A stretch of DNA of 64,000 nt from Methylophilus sp. 5 (GTDB lineage Bacteria > Pseudomonadota > Gammaproteobacteria > Burkholderiales > Methylophilaceae). Of this stretch, positions 1 to 8,470 are shown one piece after another. The notes beneath the pieces are model-generated. The model was not told the DNA's origin and searched no databases. It saw only the letters and a list, made by a program, of their open reading frames with translations. The stretch is from contig NZ_KI911560.1 of NCBI RefSeq assembly GCF_000515275.1, forward strand, positions 2,904,124-2,968,123, read 5' to 3'. The first letter of the stretch is position 1; every line of letters begins with the position of its first letter. A program made the translations under genes and the position numbers.

Positions 1-1356
1 CTGGATGGCATGTTCACTTATGCCACGCGCTACGGTGGCCACCAATTTGGGCATTGGGCCGGGCAACTGGGCGATGGCCGTGCGATTTACCTGGGTGAAT
101 TAATCAACGATAACAAGCGCTACGAGTTACAACTCAAAGGCGCGGGTGAAACCCCCTACTCACGCTCGGCAGATGGCCGCGCCGTGCTGCGCTCCAGCCT
201 GCGCGAGTTTTTATGCTCCGAAGCCATGCATCATCTGGGCGTGCCCACTACACGTGCCTTAAGCCTAGTGACCACCGGTAACCAAGTGGTGCGTGATATG
301 TTTTACAACGGCAACCCGCAACTGGAGCCAGGCGCCATTGTTTGTCGGGTGGCGCCGTCATTCACGCGTTTTGGCCACTTTGAAATACTCGCCAGCCGTA
401 ACGAATTACCTTTATTACAGCGTCTGGTCGGCTTTACGCTAGACCGCGACTTTGCTGACTGGTGGCCAACCACCGGTCTGACATTAGACATTAACAATCC
501 GGCACCCGCCCTGATTGAAGCATGGTTTGAAGAGGTTTGTACACGCACAGCCCTCATGATCGCACACTGGATGCGGGTTGGTTTTGTGCATGGCGTGATG
601 AACACCGACAATATGTCTATCTTAGGCCTGACCATTGACTATGGTCCGTATGGCTGGATAGATAACTTTGACCCAGGCTGGACACCGAACACCACCGATG
701 CCCAAGGCCGCCGCTACTGTTTTGGCCGTCAACCGGATATCGCACGCTGGAACCTGGAGCGGCTGGCCGAAGCATTGGGCACCCTGCTACCGGAAACGCA
801 AGGCCTGGCTGATGGCTTGACCACTTATGACCAGACCTATATACGCGCCCTGACGTCCAGCCTGGCTGGCAAGTTTGGGTTCGATCACTGGCAAGATGGC
901 GATGGTGAGCTGATTAACCATATTTTTGAGTTGATGCAGCGCGCTGAAGTCGACCAAACACTGTTCTTCGCCCGATTGGCGAAACTGGATATTGCGCATC
1001 CGCAACTGGCAACACTCATAGAAGCTTTTTACACCGAACAAGGACAACAGCAGTTTGGCGCCGATATCCAAACCTGGTTACACAGCTACAGCCAACGTAT
1101 ACAACAATCGACACATACGCCTGAGCAGCGCCTGCAACAGATGGCTGCCGCCAACCCGATTTATGTGTTGCGCAACTACTTAGCGCAAGAAGCGATTGAT
1201 TTAGCCACCCAAGGCGACAACTCTCGCCTGCTGACATTATTAGAGGTATTGCGCCAACCCTATACCGAACAGGCAGGCATGGCGGCGTTTGCGCAAAAAC
1301 GTCCGGACTGGGCGCGGCAAAAGGCAGGTTGCTCGATGTTGTCGTGTAGTTCATAA
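1..1356 (+). CDS. selO: Protein adenylyltransferase SelO (5' end outside window)
   Basis: SelO (YdiU/UPF0061) is a pseudokinase-fold enzyme that transfers AMP from ATP to Ser, Thr or Tyr of target proteins, and is linked to redox stress. The frame is open from base 1, so the N-terminus lies upstream; about 450 residues are visible. Family hallmarks seen are GGHQFGHWAGQLGDGRA near the visible start, the catalytic-loop motif HGVMNTDNMS, the metal-binding IDYGPYG, and the C-terminal CSMLSCSS tail, whose cysteine takes part in redox control in the E. coli enzyme. The stop lies 2 bases before the next gene, so co-transcription with the Fur-family regulator is likely. Confidence 0.95.
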   Translation: MDGMFTYATRYGGHQFGHWAGQLGDGRAIYLGELINDNKRYELQLKGAGETPYSRSADGRAVLRSSLREFLCSEAMHHLGVPTTRALSLVTTGNQVVRDMFYNGNPQLEPGAIVCRVAPSFTRFGHFEILASRNELPLLQRLVGFTLDRDFADWWPTTGLTLDINNPAPALIEAWFEEVCTRTALMIAHWMRVGFVHGVMNTDNMSILGLTIDYGPYGWIDNFDPGWTPNTTDAQGRRYCFGRQPDIARWNLERLAEALGTLLPETQGLADGLTTYDQTYIRALTSSLAGKFGFDHWQDGDGELINHIFELMQRAEVDQTLFFARLAKLDIAHPQLATLIEAFYTEQGQQQFGADIQTWLHSYSQRIQQSTHTPEQRLQQMAAANPIYVLRNYLAQEAIDLATQGDNSRLLTLLEVLRQPYTEQAGMAAFAQKRPDWARQKAGCSMLSCSS

Positions 1357-1358
1357 TT

Positions 1359-1847
1359 TTGGCCATGCAAACTGCCGAACAACTGATCACCGATGCTGGC
1401 CTGCGCCCAACTAAAGCGCGTATGGCCGTGCTGACCGCCATGATCAACTCTCATACTGCCTTGAGTCATACCGAGATTTTGACCGCGCTGCACGGCGTGA
1501 AAGAAATTGACCGCGTCACGGTTTATCGGGTGCTGGACTGGTTGCAGGAAAACGCCCTCATTCACAAAATATCCACCGATGACCGTGCCTGGAAGTTCCA
1601 GCTCAATGCGCCCAAACGCAGCTACAAAACAGCAGGGGCATCAAGCAACCCAGCCCTGCTCAGCAATTCTGGCCTGCTTGGCAACCATGGTCATGCCCAC
1701 CTGCACTGCCAACAGTGCGGAATCGTATTGTGCATCCACGAACTGGCGGCACATATTCCTGCTGGCATTTTCGAGACTTACCAGGTCTCGCACATTGAAA
1801 TCAGCTTAAAGGGCATTTGCCCGGACTGCCAGCAAACCGCCACTTAA
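1359..1847 (+). CDS. zur: Fur-family transcriptional regulator, Zur-type (zinc uptake regulator)
   Basis: This is a 160-162 residue Fur-family repressor. The winged-helix half (GLRPTKARMAVLTAM, then DRVTVYRVLDWL) is followed by a metal-binding half with HGHAHLHC, CQQC and a C-terminal CPDC, matching the four-Cys structural zinc site plus a His-rich sensing site. Translation starts either at TTG 1359 or, more conventionally, at ATG 1365. Zur rather than Fur is inferred from the neighbourhood: the next genes (dksA2, COG0523 GTPase, DUF1826) are classic zinc-starvation genes, and a palindrome array lies in the following gap. It is probably co-transcribed with selO. Confidence 0.85.
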   Translation: MAMQTAEQLITDAGLRPTKARMAVLTAMINSHTALSHTEILTALHGVKEIDRVTVYRVLDWLQENALIHKISTDDRAWKFQLNAPKRSYKTAGASSNPALLSNSGLLGNHGHAHLHCQQCGIVLCIHELAAHIPAGIFETYQVSHIEISLKGICPDCQQTAT

Positions 1848-1901
1848 ATCCCCTATCTGGCGCTTTAATCAACGCCATTTAATGAAGTCAACACTGCACA
1901 T

Positions 1902-1974
1902 TTTTGCAACATAGTTGCAAAATAAATTCACTGCCGCTAAAATGCAACTTAATTGCAATGCAACAAAGTTGCCA
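1902..1974 (+). promoter_or_regulatory. Promoter with three tandem Zur-like palindromes
   Basis: Three copies of one dyad are visible with a 7-3-7 layout: TTGCAAC-ATA-GTTGCAA (1904-1920, arms extending to 9 bp at 1902-1922), ATGCAAC-TTA-ATTGCAA (1942-1958) and ATGCAAC-AAA-GTTGCCA (1958-1974). The last two are spaced 16 bp apart and share one base. A sigma-70 promoter fits exactly among them: -35 TTGCAA at 1915-1920, a 17-bp spacer, and -10 TAAAAT at 1938-1943. The copies therefore cover -35, -10 and the start region. Zur binding is inferred from the upstream regulator gene and the downstream zinc-starvation genes. Confidence 0.75.
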
Positions 1975-1976
1975 TC

Positions 1977-2381
1977 ATGCTCACCGAACCTGAACTGCTC
2001 GCCATGCCGGAAGACGCCTATATGAATCCGGCGCAACTAGCCTACTTTCAACGCTTGCTCGAAAGCCAGCGCCAAATCTTGCATGACAACATGCGCCTGA
2101 CCAGTTGTCACTTGCACGAACAACACGATACGCCAGACCCGGCAGACCGTGCTTCGCAAGAAGAATCACATGGCCTGGAGCTCAAAACACGTGAGCGCGA
2201 ACGCAAACATTTAAAGAGCATCGCCGCAGCCTTGTTACGTATTGGCGATGGTCGTTACGGTTATTGCGAAGAAACAGGTGAGCCGATTGGCCTGGCGCGA
2301 TTATTAGCCAGGCCTACCACAAAGCTCTGCTTGCAAGCACAAGAACGCCATGAGCGTCGCGAACGACAATTTAATCATTAA
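1977..2381 (+). CDS. dksA2: DksA2, zinc-independent DksA paralogue
   Basis: DksA proteins enter the RNA polymerase secondary channel and act with ppGpp. This 134-residue protein keeps the coiled-coil-tip acidic motif DPADRA (D54, D57, A59). The zinc-finger positions read Cys97-Thr100 and Cys118-Ala121 instead of four Cys, the same C/T/C/A pattern described for Pseudomonas aeruginosa DksA2, which works without zinc. ATG 1977 is chosen as the start because MLTEPELLAMPEDAYMN matches the usual family N-terminus; an upstream TTG at 1953 would lie inside the operator array. No clear Shine-Dalgarno is seen. It is the first gene of the putative Zur-controlled operon. Confidence 0.92.
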   Translation: MLTEPELLAMPEDAYMNPAQLAYFQRLLESQRQILHDNMRLTSCHLHEQHDTPDPADRASQEESHGLELKTRERERKHLKSIAAALLRIGDGRYGYCEETGEPIGLARLLARPTTKLCLQAQERHERRERQFNH

Positions 2382-2393
2382 GGATCCTTTAAG

Positions 2394-3626
2394 ATGAAGA
2401 AACTGCCTGTGACTGTCCTGTCCGGATTTCTCGGCGCCGGTAAAACGACCCTGCTCAACCACATTCTCAATAACCGCGAAGGCAAGCGCGTGGCGGTGAT
2501 TGTCAACGATATGTCAGAAGTGAATATCGACGCGCAACTGGTGCGTGACGGCAGCGCAGCCTTGTCGCGCCAGGAAGAAAAACTGGTCGAAATGAGCAAT
2601 GGCTGCATTTGCTGCACCTTGCGTGAAGATTTACTGCTTGAAATCACGCGGCTGGCCAAAGAAAACCGCTTTGATTACCTGTTGATTGAAACCACCGGTA
2701 TTTCTGAGCCACTGCCCATCGCAGAAACTTTTACCTTTGCAGACGAAGACGGTACGTCGCTGGCCGATGTTGCCCAACTCGACACCATGGTGACCGTGGT
2801 CGATGGTTACAATTTTCTTAAAGATTACAGTTCGCAAGCGCTGCTAGGCGACCGCGGCCTCGCGCTTGGTGACGAGGATGAACGCACCATTGTTGATTTA
2901 CTGGTAGATCAAATTGAATTTTGTGATGTGTTGGTGCTGAATAAAACTGACCTGATGACACCGGTTGAAATCGGCCAACTCGAAGGCATACTCAAAACGC
3001 TCAACCCGCGCGCGCAACTGTTGCATAGCCGTTTTGGCAAAGTGCCATTACAGCGCATCATGAACACAGAGCTATTTGACTTTGACCAAGCCGCTGACGC
3101 ACCTGGCTGGTTGCAAGCGTTGCGCGGTGAGCATGTGCCAGAAACAGAAGAATACGGTATTGCGAGCTTTGTTTATCGTGCGCGCCAACCGTTTCATCCG
3201 CAACGTTTATGGCAATGGTTTAACACAGAGTGGCCAGGTGTCATCCGTTCTAAAGGCCGCTACTGGATCGCCTCCCGCCCTGAGTTTTGTGCGACCTGGT
3301 CGCAAGCTGGCGCAGTGACGCGCACAGAACTGGCAGGCATGTGGTGGGTAGTCACGCCTAATGAATACTGGCCTGAAGATGCCGAGAGTTTTGCGCAGAT
3401 CAAATCCCGCTGGCAAGAGCCCTATGGTGATCGCCAGCAGGAGCTGGTCATCATCGGCATGCATATGAATCAGGCAGCCCTCATAGCCGCGTTTGATGCT
3501 TGCTTGTTAACAGATGACGAAATTGCCCTGGGCATGGACGCCTGGCGCCAATTCAGTGACCCGTTTCCACTATGGTCAGTGGAGAGGCCTCAAGACCAGG
3601 AGACTTTGCTAGCGGAGGTGTTTTAG
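2394..3626 (+). CDS. zigA: COG0523/CobW-family GTPase, zinc metallochaperone (ZigA-like)
   Basis: This is a 410-residue G3E-family P-loop GTPase. Walker [10 protein letters not shown] is at residues 11-19, the metal-binding CICC motif at 71-74 ([11 protein letters not shown]), the ETTGISEP switch follows, and NKTD gives guanine specificity; a CobW C-terminal domain ends the protein. Members next to Zur and dksA2 are thought to allocate scarce zinc to client enzymes. The gene lies 12 bp after dksA2 and 1 bp before the DUF1826 gene. The zinc role is inferred from context; COG0523 members elsewhere serve cobalt or other metals. The symbol follows the Acinetobacter zinc chaperone and is tentative. 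Confidence 0.88.
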   Translation: MKKLPVTVLSGFLGAGKTTLLNHILNNREGKRVAVIVNDMSEVNIDAQLVRDGSAALSRQEEKLVEMSNGCICCTLREDLLLEITRLAKENRFDYLLIETTGISEPLPIAETFTFADEDGTSLADVAQLDTMVTVVDGYNFLKDYSSQALLGDRGLALGDEDERTIVDLLVDQIEFCDVLVLNKTDLMTPVEIGQLEGILKTLNPRAQLLHSRFGKVPLQRIMNTELFDFDQAADAPGWLQALRGEHVPETEEYGIASFVYRARQPFHPQRLWQWFNTEWPGVIRSKGRYWIASRPEFCATWSQAGAVTRTELAGMWWVVTPNEYWPEDAESFAQIKSRWQEPYGDRQQELVIIGMHMNQAALIAAFDACLLTDDEIALGMDAWRQFSDPFPLWSVERPQDQETLLAEVF

Positions 3627-3627
3627 C

Positions 3628-4260
3628 ATGCTGGCGACAGCGACCAGCAGCCACGATCTGCATCCTCCTGAGTTGAGCGACCGTGGGTTGAATGCCAGCA
3701 ATTTCAACCCTATGGCACTATTGCCCATTTTTGCTAAAGACCAGCAAGTATGCATGGTTACGCGTGCAGCTGCGCCTGCCATTCAGCAATATCTGGCACA
3801 AACGGCACACCACATCGCCCCCGGGGTGCGCATCACAGTGGATACCACGCAAGTAATGAGCAACCAGCTGCATAGGCAAATAGGCTTGCCAGAGGGGAAA
3901 GGTAAGCAGGCATTGCTGACAGATATGGCACAATTAGCGGCGGTGTACGCAGACTTGCTCGGATGCCCGCACATTGGCTTGCGGCTTGAAGTCACCTCTC
4001 AAGCCATGTGCCCCAAGTTTCATATAGATCGCACGGGCATTCGCCTGTTGTGCACCTATTTGGGGCCGGGCACAGAATGGCTAGACACTGACACGCATCG
4101 CCGGGCCTTGCCCGTCATTATGCAAGCACCGGCGTTTGCGCTTGTGCTGCTCAAGGGCAGTGCCTGGCAAGGCAATCAGCATGCGGGCGTGATGCATCGC
4201 TCACCCGAGGTGCCGCATGGTGAGCAACGCGTACTATTGGCGCTGGATGCCCTCTGGTAA
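3628..4260 (+). CDS. DUF1826 family protein
   Basis: This 210-residue protein of the DUF1826 family has no established biochemical function. A family-typical core, CPKFHIDRTGIRLLCTYLGPGTEWL in the second half, contains a His-x-Asp pair and two cysteines that could bind metal. No signal peptide or membrane segment is seen, so it is probably cytoplasmic. It starts 1 bp after the COG0523 gene stop. DUF1826 genes commonly accompany COG0523 and dksA2 in Zur regulons, so a role in zinc limitation is the best guess, from context only. Confidence 0.82.
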   Translation: MLATATSSHDLHPPELSDRGLNASNFNPMALLPIFAKDQQVCMVTRAAAPAIQQYLAQTAHHIAPGVRITVDTTQVMSNQLHRQIGLPEGKGKQALLTDMAQLAAVYADLLGCPHIGLRLEVTSQAMCPKFHIDRTGIRLLCTYLGPGTEWLDTDTHRRALPVIMQAPAFALVLLKGSAWQGNQHAGVMHRSPEVPHGEQRVLLALDALW

Positions 4261-4287
4261 ACATATTCGATAATAAAGAGAACACAC

Positions 4288-6354
4288 ATGAAAAGAAAAA
4301 CCATTGCCAGCCTGATCGCACTCTTGCTATGGCCGGCGTTACCCACGCTAGCCGCAGAAGCAGATGCACGCACCAGCGCCGATGAAGAGGCAATAGACAC
4401 AGAGCGCAAACTTAAAGACAAAAAAGACGCCGCAATCAACACCCCAATAGAGCTTGATACCATCGTGGTGCTGGGCAAGCAAGCCGTGCTCAATGTAGAT
4501 AAAGGCCTGGCCGGGTCGGTCGACGTGATTACACGTGATGAGCTGGAATATGAGCACGTGACCGACACCCTGGAGCTATTTAGCAAAACCCCGGGCGTGG
4601 TGCTGTCGCGTTTTAGTCAGGGCATTGTCAATACAGAAATTTCTATTCGCGGCTTTAGCGGTGATGGCGAAACCCCTAATGCCAAACTGCTGGTCGACGG
4701 CATTCCATCCAATTTGTTTTCTGGCCTCAGTGAGCTGGACTATTTATTTCCGACCAATATTCAAAGCATACAAGTGTTTAAAGGCACCAGTGATGCCAGC
4801 ACCGGCTTGTTTGCTACCGCAGGCAACTATAAGGTTGAAACACGCAAAGACGCCGGCAAACAATTACAGTTTGGTTATGGCAGCTTTAACACGCGTGAAA
4901 TGCAAGGCTACTATGGCGAAAAACAAGGTAACTTTAGCCAAAACTACGCCATTGGTTACCGCAAAGGCAATGGTTACCGTGACCACACCGAGAACGAAAA
5001 AATTGCCTTATCCGGTCGCTGGCAGCTAGACTTTGAGCAAGCTACCCTGGCGCTGAGTGCCAAATACGGCCAATACAACTCGCCGGAAGCGCCGGGCTAT
5101 ATGCCCAAAGCACTGGCGAGAGCTCATCCGACGGCCGTGGCAGCCAATGCGCTCAACGATAGCGGCGAAAAAGAATTTAAACACTTAAGCCTGCATTATG
5201 ATTATTTCTTTAATAATGACGTCGACTTAAGCCTCAAAACCTATTGGCAAAATTTTGATCGCGAACGCAATGTGCGGTTTGTTGGCTCGCCAGGCGTTGA
5301 AAGCCGTTTTGAAGAACAAACCTCTACCGGGTTGATTGCTAAATTAAACTGGAAAATAAACCCACAGTGGGCATTGGAGTCAGGCTACGACATTGAGCAC
5401 CAGGCGGTCAGCGAATTCAGACAGCGCTTAACCACGATCCGGCGTGATGCAGATTATGACTTTACTGCACAAGGGATCTACGCAAAGCTTGAAAATACGC
5501 CACTAGACTGGCTGCGCTGGAATATTGCCTATCGCGTTGACCGCCTCAATAGCGAGCCTAACAATCGCTTTGTGAGAAACGGCACGACATTGGTCACCTC
5601 CATGCTGGATGATCAAACCATTGTGCAACCCAAATTTAACCTGTTTGCCAATGTGAATGCACAGCAAACGGTGTTTATTAATGCCGGGCGCAGCTTTCAA
5701 ACGCCCACAGGCGTTGACCTCAATACGTTTGGGGGCACCGTCCCGGTCAAGGTCGCCATCAATGATGGCTGGGAGCTGGGCCTGAAAAGCGCATGGGGAC
5801 ATGACTTGAATAGCCGCGTTTCATACTGGCAACAAAAAGCAAACAATGAATTTATCAATATTGATGGTACACGCCAATTGATTGGCGCCACCCGCAGGCA
5901 GGGGCTGGATGCCAGCTTTGACTACAAATTGAATGATGCGTGGAGTATTTGGGGCAACGTCTCCAAGGTATACGCAAAAATTGATGAACCCGATGCCCTG
6001 CATCCCAACTTTCAAGGTAACCGTATCCGCGGCATCCCCGATCACACCGCCTCGGTGGGTATGCAATTCACCCCGAATACAGACTGGATTGCCCGCCTGC
6101 ATATCGACAGGCAAGGCGCTTACTACGTGAACGAGAGCAACCAGGGCGGTAAATATGGCGCCTATACCTTAACCAATGCCAATATCGACTATAAAACCAA
6201 CTGGGGCAGAGTCAGCTTGCTGGCCAACAATATCTTTGATAAATATTATGAGTACGTCTATGACTTTACCAGCACCGGCGCATTGAACCAGTTGAACTTT
6301 GCCCCCGGCGCAGGCCGTAACTTCATGCTCACAGCCACGGTGGATTTCAAATGA
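4288..6354 (+). CDS. TonB-dependent outer-membrane receptor
   Basis: This is a 688-residue receptor with a signal peptide (MKRKTIASLIALLLWPALPTLAAEA), a linker, a TonB-box-like DTIVVLG near residue 56, a plug domain (GSVDVITRDELE, then IRGFSGDGETPNAKLLVDGIPSNLF) and a C-terminal barrel ending in Phe-Lys. Such receptors import scarce ligands across the outer membrane using TonB energy. It starts 27 bp after the DUF1826 gene behind AAGAGA, and its stop overlaps the next ATG (ATGA), tying it to the ABC genes. Being in the same run as dksA2 and the COG0523 gene, it may take up zinc or a zinc chelate; the ligand cannot be read from sequence. Confidence 0.9.
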   Translation: MKRKTIASLIALLLWPALPTLAAEADARTSADEEAIDTERKLKDKKDAAINTPIELDTIVVLGKQAVLNVDKGLAGSVDVITRDELEYEHVTDTLELFSKTPGVVLSRFSQGIVNTEISIRGFSGDGETPNAKLLVDGIPSNLFSGLSELDYLFPTNIQSIQVFKGTSDASTGLFATAGNYKVETRKDAGKQLQFGYGSFNTREMQGYYGEKQGNFSQNYAIGYRKGNGYRDHTENEKIALSGRWQLDFEQATLALSAKYGQYNSPEAPGYMPKALARAHPTAVAANALNDSGEKEFKHLSLHYDYFFNNDVDLSLKTYWQNFDRERNVRFVGSPGVESRFEEQTSTGLIAKLNWKINPQWALESGYDIEHQAVSEFRQRLTTIRRDADYDFTAQGIYAKLENTPLDWLRWNIAYRVDRLNSEPNNRFVRNGTTLVTSMLDDQTIVQPKFNLFANVNAQQTVFINAGRSFQTPTGVDLNTFGGTVPVKVAINDGWELGLKSAWGHDLNSRVSYWQQKANNEFINIDGTRQLIGATRRQGLDASFDYKLNDAWSIWGNVSKVYAKIDEPDALHPNFQGNRIRGIPDHTASVGMQFTPNTDWIARLHIDRQGAYYVNESNQGGKYGAYTLTNANIDYKTNWGRVSLLANNIFDKYYEYVYDFTSTGALNQLNFAPGAGRNFMLTATVDFK

Positions 6355-7064
6355 CCGCACTTTTAGCTATTCAGCAACTCAGCCTCAGCTTTGCCGGGCG
6401 CCAGGTATTGCAGCAGCTTGACCTCACATTGCAGGCGGGCGAAGTCGTCTCGGTCTTAGGCAGCAATGGTGCTGGTAAATCCACCCTGCTCAAAAGCATT
6501 CTTGGCTTGCATGATGGGCGCGTCATGCAAACAGGTGTAATACACATCGCAGGCATAGACCTCTTGCAGGCACGCCAGCAGGCACTGTCACAACTGGCCT
6601 ATGTGCCCGAACAACCCGCCGTGTATGGCCACCTGTCTGCCATTGAAAACATTCGTTACTTTTTGAGCCTGGGGGCCGTTAGCCAAACATTGAATATCAC
6701 CACTTGTTTGAGCATGGCCGGCTTGCCGGAACAGGCCTGGCACCGCCCCTGCAGTGATTACTCCAAAGGCATGAAACAAAAAGTGATGTTGGCACTGGCG
6801 CTGGCAAAACAAGCCAAGCTATTACTGCTGGATGAGCCAAATTCTGGCCTTGATCCACAGGCGACCGAAGAACTGAACCAGTTGATCATGCAATGCAAAC
6901 AGCAGGGCATGGGCGTATTAGTGGTCACGCATGATGTGCTCTCGGCCATGGCATTTTCTGACCGTTTGCTGATGCTGGCCAACGGCCAGCTCTCCGCAGT
7001 TAGCATAGACCAGCAGGCGCTGACCTTAGATAACCTCAAGCGACTTTACCAGGGGCAGCTATGA
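6351..7064 (+). CDS. ABC transporter ATP-binding protein
   Basis: This 237-residue ABC ATPase has Walker A GSNGAGKST (37-45), a variant signature YSKGM (137-141), Walker B LLLLDEP (157-163) with NSGLD as D-loop, and a THD switch histidine. It resembles NosF/CcmA-like ATPases of ABC-2 systems rather than importer ATPases. ATG overlaps the receptor stop by 4 bp, and the stop overlaps the next start by 4 bp, so the three ABC genes and the receptor look translationally coupled. It should energise the two following membrane subunits. Confidence 0.92.
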   Translation: MTALLAIQQLSLSFAGRQVLQQLDLTLQAGEVVSVLGSNGAGKSTLLKSILGLHDGRVMQTGVIHIAGIDLLQARQQALSQLAYVPEQPAVYGHLSAIENIRYFLSLGAVSQTLNITTCLSMAGLPEQAWHRPCSDYSKGMKQKVMLALALAKQAKLLLLDEPNSGLDPQATEELNQLIMQCKQQGMGVLVVTHDVLSAMAFSDRLLMLANGQLSAVSIDQQALTLDNLKRLYQGQL

Positions 7065-8470
7065 ATCTCACGCCGCTCTTAAAAATCGCCTGCAACGAAT
7101 GGCGGCGTTTGTGGCATGCCCGTGTGCCTGCCTTGCTATTCACTGTGCTGGTGGCGCTGTGGCTCATTGCCGCCCTCGCCGCTCACCATCACTGGCAAGA
7201 CCATGCACGCACCGTGGCAGAAGTCACGCAACGCAGCCAGCAGGACTGGCAATCTCAACCCAACCGCCATCCGCACCGGGTGTCGCATTATGGTGATTTT
7301 GTCGCCAAACCACTGCATCCGCTCAGCGTCATCGAACCGGGCATTCTCGACCAATCTGGCCACTTGGTGTATCTGGAGGCGCATCGCTTAAACAGTGCCA
7401 ACTTTAACCCTGCCACCGAAGCCACCAGCCTTGGGCGTTTTCCGCTGATGACGCCCGCCATGATTGTGCAATGGTGGATGCCTCTGTTTTTAATCATGAT
7501 GGCTTACAACACCATCACCGCAGAAAAAATCACCGGCACGCTGGCGTTTATGCGCGGTAACGGCACGCCTGGCTGGCAGATTGCGGTTGGCAAATGGCTA
7601 GCCTTGTTTTTACCCCTGTTGCTTTTGCTATGCATACAGGCCGCGCTCACCTGGGTCTGGAGCAGAGGCAGTGATCAGCTTGAGCTCAGGCTGGCAGCCA
7701 TGCTATTAGCACAAATCATGTATATCGCAGGCTGGTGTTTATTGGTGGTGGCGGTTTCCTGGCATAGTCGTCAACTGCATAGTGCTTTGCTCACCTTGCT
7801 GCTGTGCTGGGTGTGTATATGCATTATTTTTCCACGCGGGCTGGCTAACCTGGCACAGGTATTGCACCCTACCCAGCCACGCACCGAGGCTGAATATCAT
7901 GCCGAAATTAAGCTCAAAGCGATTGGTGACAGCCATAATCCGCAAGACCCGCACTTTGCTGCGTTTAAAGCCCAACTACTCAAGCAATATGCAGTCACGC
8001 GCATTGAAGATTTACCCGTTAACTATAACGGCTTGCTGATGCAAGAAGGCGAACGCCTGACCACCGCGGTGTATCGCGAGCAGCAAGCACTGCATGACCA
8101 GCAACTGGCGAAACAAAATGCCAGCATACGACTATGGTGCTGGTTAACACCGGCACTGGCGCTGCAATACGTGCAGATGGCCAGCAGCGGCAACGATTTG
8201 GCGCATCATCAAGCATTTATTAGCCAGGCAGAAAATCGCCGCTACCAGTTGATTCAATACCTCAACAGCATTCATAGCCACAAGGTTGTACACGCTGACG
8301 ATAAAAATACGCGTGTGTCGGCTGAGTTCTGGCAGCACGCGCCACGCCCGGCCATAACAATGGCCAATATGCATGTTAGCCAGGCCAGCCTGCAAACCGC
8401 TTTTCTCATTCTACTAGGCTGGATATTGCTGCCCGGCGTATTTCTTTTCAAGGTGAGCCAACGCACATGA
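7061..8470 (+). CDS. ABC-2 type permease, DUF3526-like, subunit 1
   Basis: This 469-residue membrane protein has an N-terminal transmembrane segment (about residues 21-41), a long extracytoplasmic loop rich in His (HHHWQDHAR, then NRHPHRVSHYGDF), four or five central membrane segments from about residue 140 to 265, a second large soluble region, and a final membrane helix near the C-terminus. This NosY/DUF3526 arrangement is found in paired ABC-2 permeases. The HYGDFVAKPLHPL stretch is family-typical. It overlaps the ATPase and the second permease by 4 bp each. Direction of transport and substrate are unknown. Confidence 0.82.
   Translation: MNLTPLLKIACNEWRRLWHARVPALLFTVLVALWLIAALAAHHHWQDHARTVAEVTQRSQQDWQSQPNRHPHRVSHYGDFVAKPLHPLSVIEPGILDQSGHLVYLEAHRLNSANFNPATEATSLGRFPLMTPAMIVQWWMPLFLIMMAYNTITAEKITGTLAFMRGNGTPGWQIAVGKWLALFLPLLLLLCIQAALTWVWSRGSDQLELRLAAMLLAQIMYIAGWCLLVVAVSWHSRQLHSALLTLLLCWVCICIIFPRGLANLAQVLHPTQPRTEAEYHAEIKLKAIGDSHNPQDPHFAAFKAQLLKQYAVTRIEDLPVNYNGLLMQEGERLTTAVYREQQALHDQQLAKQNASIRLWCWLTPALALQYVQMASSGNDLAHHQAFISQAENRRYQLIQYLNSIHSHKVVHADDKNTRVSAEFWQHAPRPAITMANMHVSQASLQTAFLILLGWILLPGVFLFKVSQRT

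Noticed and set aside
1016..1447. 143-codon minus-strand frame across the selO-zur junction
   Set aside because: It covers two well-supported plus-strand genes; no family features.
4176..4586. 136-codon minus-strand frame over the start of the TonB receptor
   Set aside because: Opposite strand to a clearly coding gene with signal peptide; Ser-rich translation typical of an antisense shadow.
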